From contig CAKONK010000008.1 of the NCBI GenBank assembly GCA_934097085.1, forward strand, positions 9,601 to 73,600: a DNA stretch of 64,000 nucleotides, in the 5' to 3' direction. The notes below the pieces were generated by a model. That model was not told where the DNA came from. It searched no databases and was given only the letters and a program-made list of their open reading frames with translations. The stretch's first letter is position 1; each line of letters begins with the position of its first letter. Position numbers and translations under genes: made by a program. Origin of the DNA: an uncultured Bacilli bacterium. Its GTDB lineage: Bacteria > Bacillota_I > Bacilli_A > RF39 > UBA660. Shown in pieces: positions 62,197-64,000 of the stretch.

Positions 62197-63106
62197 TAGA
62201 GCTGTATTACCAGTAATAATAGTTCTTCTTATTATCTTTCTACCCCTTACGGTTTTTGTTTCCTTTAAAAAATTTTCTTCTGGAACTGTATTAGAAAATC
62301 CTGGAAAAGAGCATAAGTATAATAATAAGTTATTTTATTATGATAATTCAAAAAATCTAATTGGAACCTATGAATGCACCTCTTCAGACTGTGATGATGC
62401 TTTATCACAAATAGATGATGAAACAAATGATTTTTATAAGGAAGGGGATAAAAATAGTATCGGAGTATTTTTTAATGATTTTGTCTTTATAACAGACAAT
62501 AATAAAACCTTTTTATATAGTTTAAATACTAAAAAGAGTTTATTAACTATTAATATGATAAAAAATTATAGTTCTGATATCGAAGGCAATTATGTAATTA
62601 TAAAAAATGATGAAAATTTGTATGGACTATTTGATTTAAATGCTGGTAATTTTAAGATAAAACCCGAATATGATTACATGGCTCTTGCTAATAAAATGAA
62701 GGATGATAAAGTATTAAGTGATAAAATAATTGTAAAAAAATTAAATGGTTATTATTTAATTGATCCTGAAGATAATAGTTTAACAGATACATTTGGTGTA
62801 CCTATTTATGATTATAATGATAATGTGATAATCTCTAATAGTAATGGTGTATTTACATTTTATAAATATAATGGGGAAAATCTTTTATCTGATTTAACAA
62901 TTGTAAAATATGAATTAATTAGTGAATATATAGTTTTAACTGGTAATAATAATTCAATTTATATTTACAATAGTAAAACAGGTGTAGTAGATAAAAATTA
63001 TGTTCCAGTTGATAATGATAGTATTAGCTACGAAATAAATGATAATAAAATAATTATTAAAAACAATGGTACTGAGTTTGATAGTTATGAAATTAAGAGT
63101 AATTAA
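62186..63106 (+). CDS. Second WG-like membrane-anchored protein
   Basis: A 306-residue protein with an N-terminal signal anchor (about 7-24) and outer strand repeats such as LYGLFDLNAGNFKIKPEYDY and YYLIDPEDNSL. Its layout and the segment NNKLFYYDNSKNLIGTYEC parallel the protein before it (NNGTLKFLDKDDKTIGEYDC), so the two are paralogs. They overlap by 11 bases and should be made together. Function unknown. Confidence 0.65.
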   Translation: MKNNRAVLPVIIVLLIIFLPLTVFVSFKKFSSGTVLENPGKEHKYNNKLFYYDNSKNLIGTYECTSSDCDDALSQIDDETNDFYKEGDKNSIGVFFNDFVFITDNNKTFLYSLNTKKSLLTINMIKNYSSDIEGNYVIIKNDENLYGLFDLNAGNFKIKPEYDYMALANKMKDDKVLSDKIIVKKLNGYYLIDPEDNSLTDTFGVPIYDYNDNVIISNSNGVFTFYKYNGENLLSDLTIVKYELISEYIVLTGNNNSIYIYNSKTGVVDKNYVPVDNDSISYEINDNKIIIKNNGTEFDSYEIKSN

Positions 63107-63117
63107 CTCTTTTTTTC
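63095..63117 (+). terminator. Intrinsic terminator
   Basis: AAGAGT (63095-63100) pairs with ACTCTT (63106-63111), followed by a T run. Confidence 0.8.
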
Positions 63118-63132
63118 GTATGAAAGGTAGTT

Positions 63133-63939
63133 ATGAAATTTAAAAGAATATATATAGAAATAACAAATAATTGTAATTTAAATTGTTCATTTTGTAGTAA
63201 AACTAATAGAATAAATAAAATGATGTTAGTTTCTGAATTTGAAGATATTATTAAAAAAGTAAATAAATATACAGATTATATTTATTTACATGTAAAAGGT
63301 GAACCGTTACTTTATCCTTATTTAGAAGAAGTGCTTTTAATATTAGAAAAATATAATAAAAAAGTGGTTATTACTACCAACGGAACACTTTTAAAAGAAA
63401 AACTAGATATCCTTTTAAGAAGGAATGTATATAGAATTAATGTCTCGCTTCATAGTGAAAATAATAAAACTAATTATTTAAATGATATTATAGAAAGTAT
63501 AGAATTATTAAAATCAAAAACAATTATTTCATTAAGGTTTTGGACTTTAGAGGAAAATAAAATGAATTCTATTACTAAGGGTTACATTAACCAGTTAAAG
63601 TCATTTTATAATATAGATAAAATCGAAAATAATAGTAAACTTTCTGATAATATTTATGTATCTTTAGATAATAAATTTGATTGGCCTAGTGATGCAAAGG
63701 GGAATAATCATGGATATTGTCATGGTGGCAAAAATCACATAGGAATTCTTTGCGATGGTACAGTTGTTATATGTTGTCTTGATGGAAATGGAGAAAGTAA
63801 TTTAGGTAATATTTTTAAATCTAGTATAAAGGATATTTTAAGTAGCGAAAAATATAAAAATATAATTTCCTTTTTTCAAAGTAATAAATGTTATTTGGAA
63901 TTGTGTAAAAAATGTACTTTTAAGGATAGATTTAAATAA
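63133..63939 (+). CDS. Radical SAM protein with SPASM-like C-terminus
   Basis: A 268-residue radical SAM enzyme. The first iron-sulfur cluster motif is CNLNCSFC, followed by KGEPLLYP and ITTNGTLL of the core barrel. The C-terminal part has GILCDGTVVICCLDG, LGNIF and ELCKKCTF, the pattern of a SPASM domain. Such enzymes modify peptides or act in cofactor assembly. No precursor peptide is seen beside it; the next gene starts 37 bases on. Substrate unknown. Confidence 0.85.
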   Translation: MKFKRIYIEITNNCNLNCSFCSKTNRINKMMLVSEFEDIIKKVNKYTDYIYLHVKGEPLLYPYLEEVLLILEKYNKKVVITTNGTLLKEKLDILLRRNVYRINVSLHSENNKTNYLNDIIESIELLKSKTIISLRFWTLEENKMNSITKGYINQLKSFYNIDKIENNSKLSDNIYVSLDNKFDWPSDAKGNNHGYCHGGKNHIGILCDGTVVICCLDGNGESNLGNIFKSSIKDILSSEKYKNIISFFQSNKCYLELCKKCTFKDRFK

Positions 63940-63976
63940 AAAGATTTGATATACTTAATATATAGTAGGTGAGGTT

Positions 63977-64000
63977 ATGAAAAATAAAAAAGGATTTACG
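63977..64000 (+). CDS. Start of a possible pilin-like gene, cut by window end
   Basis: Eight codons, MKNKKGFT, with TAGGTGAGG upstream. This is the usual opening of class III signal peptides of type IV pilins and pseudopilins, where cleavage follows the Gly. The remainder lies outside the window. Confidence 0.45.

Noticed and set aside
1..64000. tRNA or rRNA genes
   Set aside because: No cloverleaf-like GC-rich segments with T-loop GTTCGA-type motifs, and no rRNA core sequence, were found by eye; a dedicated tRNA search would settle it.

Overview
The window is about 64 kb of very AT-rich (clearly below 35% GC) bacterial chromosome, gene-dense and almost entirely plus-strand, with TTGACA/TATAAT promoters, GGAGG-type ribosome binding sites and many intrinsic terminators. 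TGA is a stop and TGG is Trp. An hrcA-grpE-dnaK-dnaJ cluster under CIRCE operators, an LtaS-like enzyme, CotJ proteins, a YjcZ-like peptide and the gene styles suggest a Bacillota genome, probably an uncultured gut-type lineage of Bacilli. That placement is inference. No rRNA, tRNA, CRISPR array or complete insertion sequence was recognised.

Layout. 0-8 kb: end of tmk, a tandem structured leader before a cotJA-cotJB fusion and cotJC, def, ftsW, an AI-2E family permease, rplS with a leader, lepB and tag. 8-12.5 kb: a DUF3800 gene plus an opposing small RNA between 28-bp direct repeats, then pspC, three unknown small genes, a HAD_SAK-like gene and a serine hydrolase. 12.6-18.6 kb: gmk, a CadC-type repressor with a Zn/Cd P-type ATPase, small enzymes and a Fic protein. 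18.7-20.8 kb: a flavodoxin array in which two of four members are broken and one start codon is abnormal. 20.8-27.5 kb: membrane proteins, a J-domain protein and two RhuM genes interleaved with copies of the 5' end of ylqF. 27.5-33.2 kb: compact ylqF-rnhB-ltaS-like-topA operon. 33.3-38.3 kb: a diversity-generating retroelement (DGR). 38.3-45 kb: amidoligase, an AAA/DUF4143 ATPase between two copies of a palindrome, mtnN, a metallophosphoesterase and an unusual sigma-70 protein. 45-52 kb: a P-type ATPase, a possible type I toxin locus and a five-gene operon ending in a double-HEPN protein. 52-59 kb: heat-shock cluster with two CIRCE operators. 59-64 kb: Rpn-type nuclease, two WG-like surface proteins, a radical SAM/SPASM protein and the start of a possible pilin.

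The most striking system is the DGR. Two membrane-anchored proteins share a C-terminal variable domain (VR1 34586-34658, VR2 38123-38192). Between them lie an Avd-like gene, a reverse transcriptase and a template repeat (36723-36795). Of 14 VR1/TR mismatches, 11 are at template adenines. The reverse transcriptase is broken by a 5-bp tandem duplication. An upstream accessory gene, resembling MutS domain I, is interrupted at a run of ten G. The template differs from both variable regions at shared non-adenine positions. The element therefore looks recently active and now inactivated, or switched off reversibly. A 20-bp perfect inverted repeat lies just upstream of the first target gene.

A second theme is accessory genes placed exactly at the start of a core gene, between duplicated copies of that gene's own 5' end (DUF3800/RNA at pspC, two rhuM at ylqF).
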